Part shown: positions 1-9,305 of the stretch, in pieces
How the letters are laid out: every line of letters begins with the position of its first letter
Numbering within the stretch: position 1 is the first letter of the stretch
NCBI GenBank assembly: GCA_029865675.1
Contig: JARXAU010000079.1
Span: 1-32,765 of the forward strand
Length of the DNA: 32,765 nt
Origin: Rhodoferax sp.
GTDB lineage: Bacteria > Pseudomonadota > Gammaproteobacteria > Burkholderiales > Burkholderiaceae_C
Direction: 5' to 3'
Notes under the pieces: generated by a model
Told to the model about the DNA's origin: nothing
Database searches by the model: none
The model's input: the letters and a program-made list of their open reading frames with translations, nothing else
Translations under genes and position numbers: made by a program

Positions 1-493
1 CGTAGCCCTTGCTTGCTGCGTAGCTCGCCAAGCCGGGGCAGGGCTGAAAGGCCGAGGTGGAGCCAATGTTGCCAATGCGGCCATAGCCCTGGCGCTTGAA
101 GTCCGCCGCAAACAGGCAAGTCAACTCAGTGAGTGCCACCACATTGAGCTGCAGCATGTCGGCCAGAACCTTCGCATCCGCCTGCGCCACAGGTTTGTAG
201 TCGCCGTAACCTGCGTTGTTGACCAGGATGCTGACCGGCAGACCCTCGGCCTGGCAATAGTTGTGCAGCGTGCTTGCCGCACCAGGCACGGCCAGGTCCA
301 GCGCCAGGTGGCGCACGGTGACGCCGTGCTCCTGCTGCAAACCACCCGCCAGCGTGGCCAGGCGGTCTGCGCTGCGCGCCACCAGCAGCAGGTCATGGCC
401 GCGCTGGGCCATCAGGTGCGCCAATTCCAGCCCGATGCCGTTGCTGGCACCGGTAATCAGCGCAAACCCGGTGGGTTTGGTGGGGCCGCTCAT
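1..493 (-). CDS. SDR family NAD(P)-dependent oxidoreductase (partial, runs off window start)
   Basis: Minus-strand translation MSGPTKPTGFALITGASNGIGLELAHLMAQ...ILVNNAGYGDYK...NIGSTSAFQPCPGLASYAASKGY: TGxxxGIG, NNAG and YxxxK motifs of classical SDRs. Not in the ORF track because it is open at the window edge. Start overlaps the DUF2147 stop (ATGA). Confidence 0.92.
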   Translation of the reverse strand, partial: MSGPTKPTGFALITGASNGIGLELAHLMAQRGHDLLLVARSADRLATLAGGLQQEHGVTVRHLALDLAVPGAASTLHNYCQAEGLPVSILVNNAGYGDYKPVAQADAKVLADMLQLNVVALTELTCLFAADFKRQGYGRIGNIGSTSAFQPCPGLASYAASKGY

Positions 494-954
494 TGCGCGC
501 GTTCCCAGGTTTGGGTGCGGTAGAAGGGGCCGATGTAGCCGCGGACGAGTAGTTTGGCACCGCCTTCGGCCACCTGCATTTTGAGCTTGTAGGTCTTGCC
601 GTTGTCCGGGTCCAATATCTCGCCGCCTTCATACCACTGGCCGTCCGCTGCCAGCTTGCCGCCGCGCACCATCTCCAAGCCTTCCATGGGCTGGTCTTTG
701 CGGTCGTCGGTGCAGACTTTGCAGGTGGTGGGTTCTTTGGATGGGTCAGCCGCCAGGCTGCGCACCAGGCGACCGCTCAGGCCCTTGGCGGTCTCGGTAA
801 TGCGCACCTCGCCGCGTGGCTTGCCGGTGTTGTCGTCAATCGTGCGCCACAGGCCTACGGGGCTGGTCTGGGCTATTGCGGTGCTGGTCAGCGCAAAAAC
901 AGCGGCAGCGCCTGCGAGAAATCGGAAGTAAACAGAGCTTTTCATATCAATCAA
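490..954 (-). CDS. DUF2147 domain-containing secreted protein
   Basis: N-terminal signal peptide (MKSSVYFRFLAGAAAVFALTSTAIAQ) and DUF2147-like pattern (PVGLWRTIDDNTGKPRGEVRI...GGEILDPDNGKTYKLKM...VRGYIG). Start may be 945. Confidence 0.85.
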   Translation of the reverse strand: MIDMKSSVYFRFLAGAAAVFALTSTAIAQTSPVGLWRTIDDNTGKPRGEVRITETAKGLSGRLVRSLAADPSKEPTTCKVCTDDRKDQPMEGLEMVRGGKLAADGQWYEGGEILDPDNGKTYKLKMQVAEGGAKLLVRGYIGPFYRTQTWERAQ

Positions 955-1043
955 CCTTTCTTGGTGGTATCCACGGAATGTGAATGGTGTTAACTTTAGA
1001 CTAGAATGTGAACATCGTCAACATTTATTTTCGTGAAATTTTT

Positions 1044-1865
1044 ATGACAAGAAAAATACCAGGTTCCTCCGTGAGCTGCGCTCTGGGTTTAGCCCCGTAT
1101 GTGCGCCCTGCCTTACCATTGGTCATGGTCGACGAACTCCTCTTACCAGCCTCGCGTGAGCACTACCACCACGGAGATTTGGCACAGGCGCTCAAAACGC
1201 TGGCGCTGGCGCTGATCGCTACGCGTGGCGTGGAAGGCTTTTCCATGCGCCAGGCAGCGGCCACTCTGGGCGTGGCACCCAGTGCGGTGTACCGGCACTT
1301 TGCCGACAAGTCGGAGCTGCTCAGTGCCTTGGCACACGACGGCTTTCAAGCCATGGGCGCGCTGTGGTTGCAGCGCGTAGCCCTGCTTGAGCCGCATATC
1401 GGCGACAACCCGGCAGTGCGCAGCATTGCGCGTTTTTCTGCCGGGGCGGACGCTTACTTTCAGTTTGGCCTGGACCACCCGGCGCTGTTTCAACTCATGT
1501 TTGGCCCTTTTGGTACCGGCTCAGCCCAATGGGTCATGCAGGCAGCAGACATGCCGTCCAACCCCTACTTCATGCTCGGGCAGGCGCTGGACGGCTTGCG
1601 CGACGCCCAGGTCATCACACCCAGCGCGCGCGCTCACGCAGAGGTCAGCGCGTTCTCTGCCATCCATGGGCTCACCTGTTTCGCGACATCGGGCGTGTAC
1701 AAAGACCTGCAGCCCGAGCAAAAGTGGCAACTTCTTGAGCTGGTCAAGAACAACATCCTGGGTGGCCTGCTGGCGTTTGACCAAGTCCTGGCGCTCACAC
1801 CAGCCATGGAGGCTGCACTGCAACCCGGCATGCTTGGAAGCCCGCTGCCGCGCGTGGGCGTCTAG
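1044..1865 (+). CDS. TetR/AcrR family transcriptional regulator
   Basis: N-terminal HTH (GVEGFSMRQAAATLGVAPSAVYRHFADKSELLSAL) and an all-helical C-terminal ligand domain. Divergent from DUF2147/SDR. Start could be 1008, 1044 or 1125. Confidence 0.9.
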   Translation: MTRKIPGSSVSCALGLAPYVRPALPLVMVDELLLPASREHYHHGDLAQALKTLALALIATRGVEGFSMRQAAATLGVAPSAVYRHFADKSELLSALAHDGFQAMGALWLQRVALLEPHIGDNPAVRSIARFSAGADAYFQFGLDHPALFQLMFGPFGTGSAQWVMQAADMPSNPYFMLGQALDGLRDAQVITPSARAHAEVSAFSAIHGLTCFATSGVYKDLQPEQKWQLLELVKNNILGGLLAFDQVLALTPAMEAALQPGMLGSPLPRVGV

Positions 1866-2212
1866 TTGCAGGGATACACGGTTTTGAGAGCGTTGCGCAG
1901 CACCAGCGTGGCGGGCATGTCTGCTTCATAAACGTCAGCGCGGCGGCGCAGCTCGGTGTCAAGAAGGTCTTTGGCCATGGCGGGCTCTAGCCTGCGGCCA
2001 TTCACGCAAATTTGGGGCTTTGCACCTGCGCGCACCGCAAAAGCTTCGGAGTCAAGCAAGGCCTCCATGGTGCCCACCAAGTAGTAGCGCGCGTGCAGGT
2101 CGCCGCCGTCTTGCGTGGCCTCGAGCACCCGAAGCTCGCGCAAGCTCAGGGCCTGCGCGTTAAAAAAAATGACGGCGCACAGGGCGATCAATACATTGCG
2201 GGCTTTTGTCAT
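1862..2212 (-). CDS. hypothetical exported protein
   Basis: ORF of 116 aa with signal peptide (MTKARNVLIALCAVIFFNAQALS); two Cys; convergent with the TetR gene. Confidence 0.6.
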   Translation of the reverse strand: MTKARNVLIALCAVIFFNAQALSLRELRVLEATQDGGDLHARYYLVGTMEALLDSEAFAVRAGAKPQICVNGRRLEPAMAKDLLDTELRRRADVYEADMPATLVLRNALKTVYPCN

Positions 2213-2277
2213 GCTGAAGGTTGGGGCTTGGGGTTGGTGAACTGGGCTTTTATACCGCGCCTCCTACAATCCCCGCC

Positions 2278-3426
2278 ATGGCAAGACCTTTTGACGTTTG
2301 TGTTCGCGGCGCTGGCATTGTGGGCCGCGCCTTGGCATTGCAATTGGCTGCCAACCGCCTGCGCGTGGCTTTGGTCGACCACCGTTTGGGCGAGGGCGCT
2401 GCCTTGACCGAGGGGCACAGCGATGTGCGCGCCTATGCGCTCAACCCGGCCTCGCGCGCCTTGCTGCAGGGCATGCGCTGCTGGCCCGACGCGGCGCATG
2501 CTACCCCCGTGCTGGCCATGCAGGTGTTTGGCGACGCCGGGGGCGCCACCCACTTTGACGCATCAGACACCCCCGCCGAGGCCTTGAACTGGATGGTGGA
2601 CGTGCCCGAACTGGAGCGCCTTTTGGCCGCAGCCGTGGGTTTTCAAAGCCAGATCGAGGTGGTCAACAGCCCCAAGCAGGCTCCGCTGACGGTGGTGTGC
2701 GAAGGCAAAACCAGCCGCACGCGCGAAGAGTTTGGCGTGGAGTTTGTGGTTAAACCCTATGCGCAATGGGCGCTGGCCGCCCGCGTGGACTGCGCCGTTC
2801 CCCACGCCCAGGTGGCGCGGCAATGGTTTGCACAGGCAGACGGGGAGGGCGACATATTGGCCATGCTGCCTGTGGACGGCGCCCTAGGCCAACGCTGCGC
2901 GCTGGTCTGGTCCTTGCCGCCCGAGCGCGCCCAAGCCTTGCACGCCGCTTCCCCCGAAGACTTTTGCCAAGCGCTGCAATCCGCCACTGCCCACACGCTG
3001 GGCGCGCTGACGCTTGCCAGCGAGCGCCAAATCTGGCCTTTGCAACAGGCCCAGGCGGTGCACTGGTGCGGCCAAAGTGCGCAAGGCGCTTGGGTTCTGG
3101 CGGGCGACGCCGCGCACACGGTGCACCCGCTGGCCGGCCAGGGGCTCAATCTCGGCCTGGGTGATGTGGCCGAACTCGCCGCCGTGCTCGAGGCGCGGCC
3201 CTACTGGCGCAGCGTGGGCGACGTGCGCCTGCTGCGCGCTTACGAGCGTGCGCGCAAGACCGAGCTGGCGCTGATCGGCGGTGCGGGCGACGCGCTGCAA
3301 CAGCTTTTTTCCCGCGACAGCGCCTGGGCGCGCAGCCTGCGCAATGCGGGTATGCGGGCGTTTGAGCGCAGCGGCCCGTTCAAAGCCTGGGTCGCAAAGC
3401 GCGCCATGGGCACACGCGGCCTGTGA
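2278..3426 (+). CDS. FAD-dependent monooxygenase, UbiH/UbiF/Coq6 family
   Basis: N-terminal FAD motif (FDVCVRGAGIVGRALALQLAANRLRVALVDHR) and C-terminal WVLAGDAAHTVHPLAGQGLNLGLGDVAELA, diagnostic of the UbiH family. ORF-track start 2221; ATG at 2278 fits better. Confidence 0.92.
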   Translation: MARPFDVCVRGAGIVGRALALQLAANRLRVALVDHRLGEGAALTEGHSDVRAYALNPASRALLQGMRCWPDAAHATPVLAMQVFGDAGGATHFDASDTPAEALNWMVDVPELERLLAAAVGFQSQIEVVNSPKQAPLTVVCEGKTSRTREEFGVEFVVKPYAQWALAARVDCAVPHAQVARQWFAQADGEGDILAMLPVDGALGQRCALVWSLPPERAQALHAASPEDFCQALQSATAHTLGALTLASERQIWPLQQAQAVHWCGQSAQGAWVLAGDAAHTVHPLAGQGLNLGLGDVAELAAVLEARPYWRSVGDVRLLRAYERARKTELALIGGAGDALQQLFSRDSAWARSLRNAGMRAFERSGPFKAWVAKRAMGTRGL

Positions 3427-3466
3427 GCCGCCTCTTTAAATCCTGTCCCCTAGAACACCCCTTTCC

Positions 3467-4192
3467 ATGCAACGCATCCTCCACACCCTGCTTCTTGCCC
3501 TCTTGACCACGCTCAGCGTAAGCGCACTCGCGCAAGAGGCCACTATCCGCAAAAACATCGCCGCGCGCCTGCCCCAGCTCAAGGCCATTGACGAGGTGCG
3601 CAAGACCGATGTGCCCGGCCTCTACGAGCTGCGCGTGAACGGCTCCGACATTTATTACACCGACGCGCAGGGCAACTACCTGATAGAAGGCAGCCTGATA
3701 GACACCCGCAGCCAGCGCAATCTGACCGAAGAACGGGTGGAAAAACTCACCGCCATCCCGTTTGACAGCTTGCCGCTTAAAGATGCGTTTACCATGGTGC
3801 GCGGCACTGGTGAACGCAAGATGGCGGTGTTTGAAGACCCCAACTGCGGCTACTGCAAGCGCTTTGAGCGCGACTTGCAAAAGGTGGACAACGTCACGGT
3901 CTACTTTTTCTTGTATCCCATTCTGGGGGCAGATTCCACAGAGAAAACCAAAGCCATCTGGTGCGCCAAAGACCGCACGCTGGCGTGGCAAGACTGGATG
4001 CTGCGCGACCAGGTGCCGCCGGCCGCCGCTGCCATGTGCGACACCAGCCCCATCACACGCAACGTGGCGCTGGGGCGCAAACACAAAATCACCGGCACGC
4101 CCACCCTGCTGTTTACCAACGGCGCGCGCGTGCCCGGCGCGGTGGACACCAAAAAGATAGAACAATTGCTGGCTGAGGCCTCCAAAGGCTGA
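3467..4192 (+). CDS. dsbC: DsbC-like periplasmic thiol:disulfide interchange protein
   Basis: Signal peptide; DsbC dimerisation-like N-terminus; active-site FEDPNCGYCKRFE and GTPTLLFTNGARVPGAV. Confidence 0.9.
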   Translation: MQRILHTLLLALLTTLSVSALAQEATIRKNIAARLPQLKAIDEVRKTDVPGLYELRVNGSDIYYTDAQGNYLIEGSLIDTRSQRNLTEERVEKLTAIPFDSLPLKDAFTMVRGTGERKMAVFEDPNCGYCKRFERDLQKVDNVTVYFFLYPILGADSTEKTKAIWCAKDRTLAWQDWMLRDQVPPAAAAMCDTSPITRNVALGRKHKITGTPTLLFTNGARVPGAVDTKKIEQLLAEASKG

Positions 4193-6045
4193 TGCGCCCG
4201 GCCCCCGCCGCACCCTGGGCGGTGCACTACCACGTCGAAGCCGCCAGCCTGCACGCCCACCTGTGGCGCGTGACCATGACTATCGCCCAGCCCGCCGCCC
4301 TGCAAGCCCTGCGTTTGCCGGTGTGGATTCCGGGCAGCTACATGGTGCGCGAGTTTTCCAAGCACCTGCAGCACTTGCAATGCCGCCAGACCGGCCACGA
4401 TGTGGCCGCCACGCAGACTGACAAAGCCACCTGGCAAGTGGCTTGCGAGAGCGGCCAGCCCCTGCAAGTGCAATACGAGGTGTACGCCTTGGACAACTCG
4501 GTGCGCACCGCATGGCTGGACACGGCGCGCGGCTTTTTCAACGCCACCAGCCTGTGCCTGATGGCCGAGGGCGGCACCGACCAGCCCCACGCGCTGGACC
4601 TGGTGCGCCATACCGGCATGGCAGATTGGAGCGTAGCCACCGGCTTGCCTGCCGTGGATACAGACACAAGTGGTTTTGGCCGCTACCAAGCCGCCCACTA
4701 CGACGAACTGGCCGACTGCCCGGTAGAAATGGGTGCCTTCTGGAGCGGCACGTTTACCGCCTGCGGCGTGCCGCACCGCCTGGTGGTGGCCGGGGCCTTG
4801 CCCTCGTTTGATGGTGCGCGCCTGCTGCGCGACACGCAAAAAATCTGCGAAACCCAGTTGCGCTTTTGGCACGCCGAAGGCGACGCACACGCCACGCACC
4901 TGGCCGCTAAAGCGCCGTTTGCCCACTACGTTTTTCTGCTCAACGCCGTGGACGACAGCTACGGCGGGCTGGAGCACCGCAACTCCACCGCGCTGATCGC
5001 CGCCCGGCGCGACCTGCCGCGCCTGGAGGACGCCAAAACCAGCGAGGGCTACACCACGCTCTTGGGCCTGATCAGCCACGAGTACTTTCACACCTGGAAC
5101 GTCAAGCGCCTGCGCCCGGCCGAATTTGCCCGCTACGACTACGCGCAAGAAAACTACACTGAGTTGCTGTGGTTTTTTGAGGGCTTTACCAGCTACTACG
5201 ACGACTTGCTGCTGCGCCGCGCCGGGCTGATTGACGACGCCATCTACTTCAAACTGCTCACCAAAACCGCTAACCAAGTGCTGCAAACCCCCGGGCGCGC
5301 GGTGCAAACCGTGGCCCAGGCCAGCTTTGATGCCTGGGTGAAGTACTACCGCCAAGACGAAAACACCCCCAACGCCACGGTGAGCTACTACACCAAAGGC
5401 GCGCTGGTGGCCCTGTGCCTGGACCTGAGCCTGCGCGCCCACCGCACCGCAAGCCGACAGGCCTTCGCCCCTGCCGACGCCGCGCCAGCCCCCGTCACGC
5501 TGGACACCGTTACGCTTGACACCATCCTGCGCGGCCTGTGGCAGCGCTGCGCAGGTGGCCCCATGGCAGAGGCCGACCTGCTGGCCGTCTTGCACGAGCA
5601 CACCGGGCGCAGCTGGGCCAAAGAAATCAAAGCCTGGGTGCACAGCACGGCTGAGCTGCCGCTCAAAACCCTGCTGCAAGCCCAAGGCCTGCAAGTCCAC
5701 GAAGACCTGGCGCAGATGGCCCAGCGCCTAGGCCTGCGAGTGGCAGACGCCAACGGCACGGTCACCGTCAAAGCCGTGCTGCGCGGCGGCGCGGCTGAGA
5801 CCGCAGGCTTTGCCGCCGGTGACGAATGGCTGGGCGTGGACGTAGGCGCGCGCGGCCAGGGCGGATCGTGGCGGCTCAACAAGCTCGACGACCTGGCGCT
5901 GCTCTTGGGCCCCGAGCACCGCTTCAGCGCCCTGGTGTCCCGCGACAAACGCATGTTGCGCCTACCCTTGCGGCTGCCGCAGAAGGTGACGACTTGGCGG
6001 ATTGGGAATGCGGGGTGGGTGACGGGGGGGTGGCCTGGGGGTTGA
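4192..6045 (+). CDS. M61 family metallopeptidase (glycyl aminopeptidase type) with C-terminal PDZ domain
   Basis: HEYFHTWNVKRLRP (HExxH zinc motif), N-terminal WIPGSYMVREFSKHLQ, PDZ-like C-terminus. Confidence 0.93.
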   Translation: MRPAPAAPWAVHYHVEAASLHAHLWRVTMTIAQPAALQALRLPVWIPGSYMVREFSKHLQHLQCRQTGHDVAATQTDKATWQVACESGQPLQVQYEVYALDNSVRTAWLDTARGFFNATSLCLMAEGGTDQPHALDLVRHTGMADWSVATGLPAVDTDTSGFGRYQAAHYDELADCPVEMGAFWSGTFTACGVPHRLVVAGALPSFDGARLLRDTQKICETQLRFWHAEGDAHATHLAAKAPFAHYVFLLNAVDDSYGGLEHRNSTALIAARRDLPRLEDAKTSEGYTTLLGLISHEYFHTWNVKRLRPAEFARYDYAQENYTELLWFFEGFTSYYDDLLLRRAGLIDDAIYFKLLTKTANQVLQTPGRAVQTVAQASFDAWVKYYRQDENTPNATVSYYTKGALVALCLDLSLRAHRTASRQAFAPADAAPAPVTLDTVTLDTILRGLWQRCAGGPMAEADLLAVLHEHTGRSWAKEIKAWVHSTAELPLKTLLQAQGLQVHEDLAQMAQRLGLRVADANGTVTVKAVLRGGAAETAGFAAGDEWLGVDVGARGQGGSWRLNKLDDLALLLGPEHRFSALVSRDKRMLRLPLRLPQKVTTWRIGNAGWVTGGWPGG

Positions 6046-6091
6046 GGCGGGGCATCCGATTCCGCTTAGTTCGATAAAGCAAGGACAAAAA

Positions 6092-6105
6092 GCTACACTT
6101 GTAGC
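6092..6105. promoter_or_regulatory. candidate autoregulatory operator of the toxin-antitoxin module
   Basis: Perfect inverted repeat GCTACA-CT-TGTAGC, ending 22 bp before the antitoxin ATG. Confidence 0.5.
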
Positions 6106-6127
6106 AAACTGCTTCAAGGAGATAGCC

Positions 6128-6352
6128 ATGGGAATGCCCGTACGGATCGACAGCGACTTGTATGACCAAGCCAAAGCGCATGCAAACGCAGAGCGGCGCA
6201 CTATTGCCGGTCAGATAGAGTTTTGGGCGTTGATCGGTAAGGCCGCCTTGGACAACCCGGATTTGCCCATCGACTTTGTGCGGGACCTTTTGCTTGCCAA
6301 GGCCGAAGGCAAGTCGCTCGCCACTCCGTTTGTGCCTCAGGGTCAAGGCTGA
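6128..6352 (+). CDS. ParD-like type II antitoxin
   Basis: 74 aa: PVRIDSDLYDQAKAHANAERRTIAGQIEFWALIGKAALDNPDLP, ribbon-helix-helix ParD-like antitoxin pattern; overlaps the toxin start (TGATG). Confidence 0.8.
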   Translation: MGMPVRIDSDLYDQAKAHANAERRTIAGQIEFWALIGKAALDNPDLPIDFVRDLLLAKAEGKSLATPFVPQGQG

Positions 6353-6633
6353 TGGCCGCAGTGCCTGTTGTGGTTACCCAGTCGACTGTATTTGCTAGGG
6401 CCTACAAAAAACTACACCCCCATCAAAAGCAAGATGTGGATTCGGCGGTGGACGCAATCGCGTCGGACCCGCTTCTTGGCGATGCCAAGCGAGGCGATCT
6501 TGCCGGCGTTTATGTATACAAGTTCAAAAGCCAAAGCCAGTTGGTTCTGCTCGCCTATGAGTTCGATCCGAAGACGCGCCATTTGTTACTACTTGGCTCC
6601 CATGAAAACTTCTATCGGGAACTCAAGCGCTAA
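6352..6633 (+). CDS. type II toxin, RelE/ParE superfamily
   Basis: 93 aa: TVFARAYKKLHPHQKQDVDSAVDAIASDPLLGDAKRGDLAGVYVYKFKSQSQLVLLAYEFDPKTRHLLLLGSHENFYRELKR, typical RelE/ParE fold pattern; coupled to an upstream antitoxin. Confidence 0.82.
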   Translation: MAAVPVVVTQSTVFARAYKKLHPHQKQDVDSAVDAIASDPLLGDAKRGDLAGVYVYKFKSQSQLVLLAYEFDPKTRHLLLLGSHENFYRELKR

Positions 6634-7186
6634 GCCGGTCTTGCAACGGCCCAGCAGATGGCAGCCATCCGCTAACCAGGGAGTGTGCCTGCTGCCCTGG
6701 CCAGCTTCTGCTGCGCATCAACAGCAAAAAGTTGCCTACTCTGGGCGGCCTTGGGCTAAATCAAACGGCCATTGCAATGGCCCTCGGTTTCAAAGACTCT
6801 ACGTTTGACAATGACCGGAATGCAGCGATAGCGGACATTGAACTTAAAAAATCGCATGTGACGGGTGGGCCAGGAGTGGGCCTTGTTTCTGCCCTGCTTC
6901 CATGTCACGGATAAATGGCGATCGGAGCGTACTTCTAAATCTAAACAACTTGCGACGACTTGAAAGCAGAAGCCGACCGGAGCAATATATAAAAACAAAT
7001 AACATTAATTAAACATTTTTTATATTAAAATCGTATATAAATTCAAATATTGTATTTTTTATAGTAATTATTGTGACACATTAATACCGACAATAGCTAC
7101 TTGGGAGCGGGGTAGCAACCCTCCCAAAAACCGCGATAAATCAATCACCTTTTATTTTTTAAGACTTACCATGAGAGACAAATGTA

Positions 7187-8425
7187 ATGACCAAAATTTC
7201 TGACAGCGATCGCGGTGGATTAGTCAGTAGCGTTGACACTATTGATCCAGCCTCTGACCGAAGAGAGTTTTTGACGAAAGCAAGCCAACTCATTGGCTCC
7301 TTAGCCGCCCCCGGCTTAGTCGGTTTGAGCACACTTGGCGCCTCCGATGAGGCAATGGCATGGGGGCCATGGCACGTTGCTCGGATCTTTTTCGACCGGA
7401 CGGAAGGTTCTAATGGCTGGTGGATGAATGAAATGTTTCGCGCGGGCGGGCGGACTTATGTCGACAAATGGGAGGTAGTTTCAATGAACTGGAGGAATTC
7501 AAATGACGCCAAGTGGAAAGACGGCGATGTAAGTGTTTATTCTGCGATGGATTCGGGAGGACAAGTGCAGCGATTTGCCTACTGGAAATTTAATTTTAAT
7601 ACATATAGAGATAGCTACGGTCGCAAAGATTTAAGAGCTCAATCAATCAGTATGAGTTACAACAATCAGCGGGTATTTCTGAATTTAAATTGGAATGGAT
7701 CTGATTATTACAACCGTGGATTATCTATTTTTCAGCAGTTTAGACTTCCATTGGCGTGGGTCCTACTTTTTAATTTTTGGACCAAGAAGCCCACCATTCC
7801 AGGAGTACCGGCTAATACCCCCATCGGCAGAGTAGTTAAAACGAGTATTGGAGCGTTTTCCATGTTTTTTAGACAGGTTGAGTACACAGTTACTCAGCTG
7901 TATCCAGGTTATCTGGATGTTAACGGTGATTGGCAACTAACCGTGACAAATGGACGTTGTGATGCACTACCAACTCCGATAGTAAATACCTACGTCGTCG
8001 TACAGGCATTTCAAGCCGATGGCACATGGGGAAGTTTCTGCTACCCAAAGGCTGCTTTTGATGCTTTGGCGAAAACGGAGGCGGGAGCCTCGATTACACA
8101 AACCGTGACCACGGAGCTAGCCAAATTAGCGCAATATTGCACCAGTTTTCAGACCAGTGTAGGCGGTACGGGATTTGGAACTATCACAGCTGTCCTTGGA
8201 GCCGGATGGGTCGCTTCTCAAGACCAAAATGCACAACAACAGCAATATGCTATTTACAGCGGAATTGGTCTTGCTGTAGTTGGGGTTGCTTTCACGGGCT
8301 ACGGTATTTTTACAGGACGACAAGCAATAATGATGACTGGTACAGCACTGTTACAACGATTCGCGACGCCAGTGTTAGCTGCCATCCTAGTCCCTGCTAA
8401 TTCCGATTCTGGCTGGGGATCTTAA
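7187..8425 (+). CDS. Tat-signal orphan protein of unknown function with hydrophobic C-terminus
   Basis: 412 aa ORF in AT-richer DNA; Tat motif DRREFLTK followed by a hydrophobic stretch and AMA|WG candidate cleavage site; Trp/Tyr/Phe-rich middle; C-terminal hydrophobic segments IYSGIGLAVVGVAFTGYGIF and TPVLAAILVP. No family recognised. Confidence 0.7.
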   Translation: MTKISDSDRGGLVSSVDTIDPASDRREFLTKASQLIGSLAAPGLVGLSTLGASDEAMAWGPWHVARIFFDRTEGSNGWWMNEMFRAGGRTYVDKWEVVSMNWRNSNDAKWKDGDVSVYSAMDSGGQVQRFAYWKFNFNTYRDSYGRKDLRAQSISMSYNNQRVFLNLNWNGSDYYNRGLSIFQQFRLPLAWVLLFNFWTKKPTIPGVPANTPIGRVVKTSIGAFSMFFRQVEYTVTQLYPGYLDVNGDWQLTVTNGRCDALPTPIVNTYVVVQAFQADGTWGSFCYPKAAFDALAKTEAGASITQTVTTELAKLAQYCTSFQTSVGGTGFGTITAVLGAGWVASQDQNAQQQQYAIYSGIGLAVVGVAFTGYGIFTGRQAIMMTGTALLQRFATPVLAAILVPANSDSGWGS

Positions 8426-8609
8426 GAGGTTTTTAAAAACAAGGCACCGAGTTGCCCGCATATTTGTAATTTTCGTAGCATTAACTTCAAAAACTTGATT
8501 CCGATGGATGATTAAACGGAGTTAATGTCTTTTTTTATTTAAACAGGTCTGCAGCAGTTAATTCAAACACATGCATCAAATAGTATTTTTATTTTATTAC
8601 TATTAAAAT

Positions 8610-9305
8610 ATGACTAATAAATACGAGTCTTGGCAATTACTATTATTTATTGGGATGATCGTTGGTATATTTTTTGGTATCTTGCAATTATCTTCGGGTA
8701 CTCCAATTGTAATCATTGAGTCCCGTCCTGTCAGCAATGATTTTCCATGGCATATGGCGTCGCAAAAGACTCACCAGACTGTCGAAGCAAGTGCTCCGTC
8801 AGAAAATGTAGTTAATGCAAGCTCCTTGGAGCAGATTCATTCTGATGTTGCAGACATGCCAATTTCGATACGTAAGCAAGCCCTAGAGAACATGCGGAAA
8901 GCACACTTCAGCGAGGCGTGGAGTTACGTAAATGCCCGTCATCTTTGCCTTTCTGGCTCAGTTTTTAGTTCAGAGCAGGGCTGCGAAATGACGGATGACA
9001 TGGCACAAGATGACGCGCAGGCTCTGATGTTGTTGCAAAGTGCGGCCGACCGATCCATTCCTGAAGCTGAGATGGCGCTGGCCCAATGGTGGATCTCGGA
9101 CTTTTCCCGCAAAATTCCAGGGCTTGGTGGTTGGGAGTTGGGTGTCCCCGCGTCTGCAGAAACCATATCAACTGACGAAGCCCAGCGACGTTTGGATGCA
9201 CAACTGGCACAACGTAAGGCGCTCGACGCTTTAACTTCAGCGGCACCGCACAATCCGGCGGCGGCGGTAAGGCTGGAGGAACTAAAGGCTGCTTGGGGCT
9301 ACTAG
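8610..9305 (+). CDS. hypothetical membrane-anchored protein with Sel1-like segment
   Basis: N-terminal TM (WQLLLFIGMIVGIFFGILQL); DDAQALMLLQSAADRSIPEAEMALAQWWIS resembles a Sel1/TPR-like repeat. Confidence 0.6.
   Translation: MTNKYESWQLLLFIGMIVGIFFGILQLSSGTPIVIIESRPVSNDFPWHMASQKTHQTVEASAPSENVVNASSLEQIHSDVADMPISIRKQALENMRKAHFSEAWSYVNARHLCLSGSVFSSEQGCEMTDDMAQDDAQALMLLQSAADRSIPEAEMALAQWWISDFSRKIPGLGGWELGVPASAETISTDEAQRRLDAQLAQRKALDALTSAAPHNPAAAVRLEELKAAWGY

Noticed and set aside
3901-5700. 599-aa minus-strand ORF antisense to dsbC/M61 peptidase
   Set aside because: Shadow ORF of GC-rich coding DNA; the plus strand has clear HExxH and CGYC family motifs.
6636-6914. Short ORFs after the toxin gene (e.g. 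6732-6914)
   Set aside because: No RBS or recognisable family; probably non-coding or decayed sequence.
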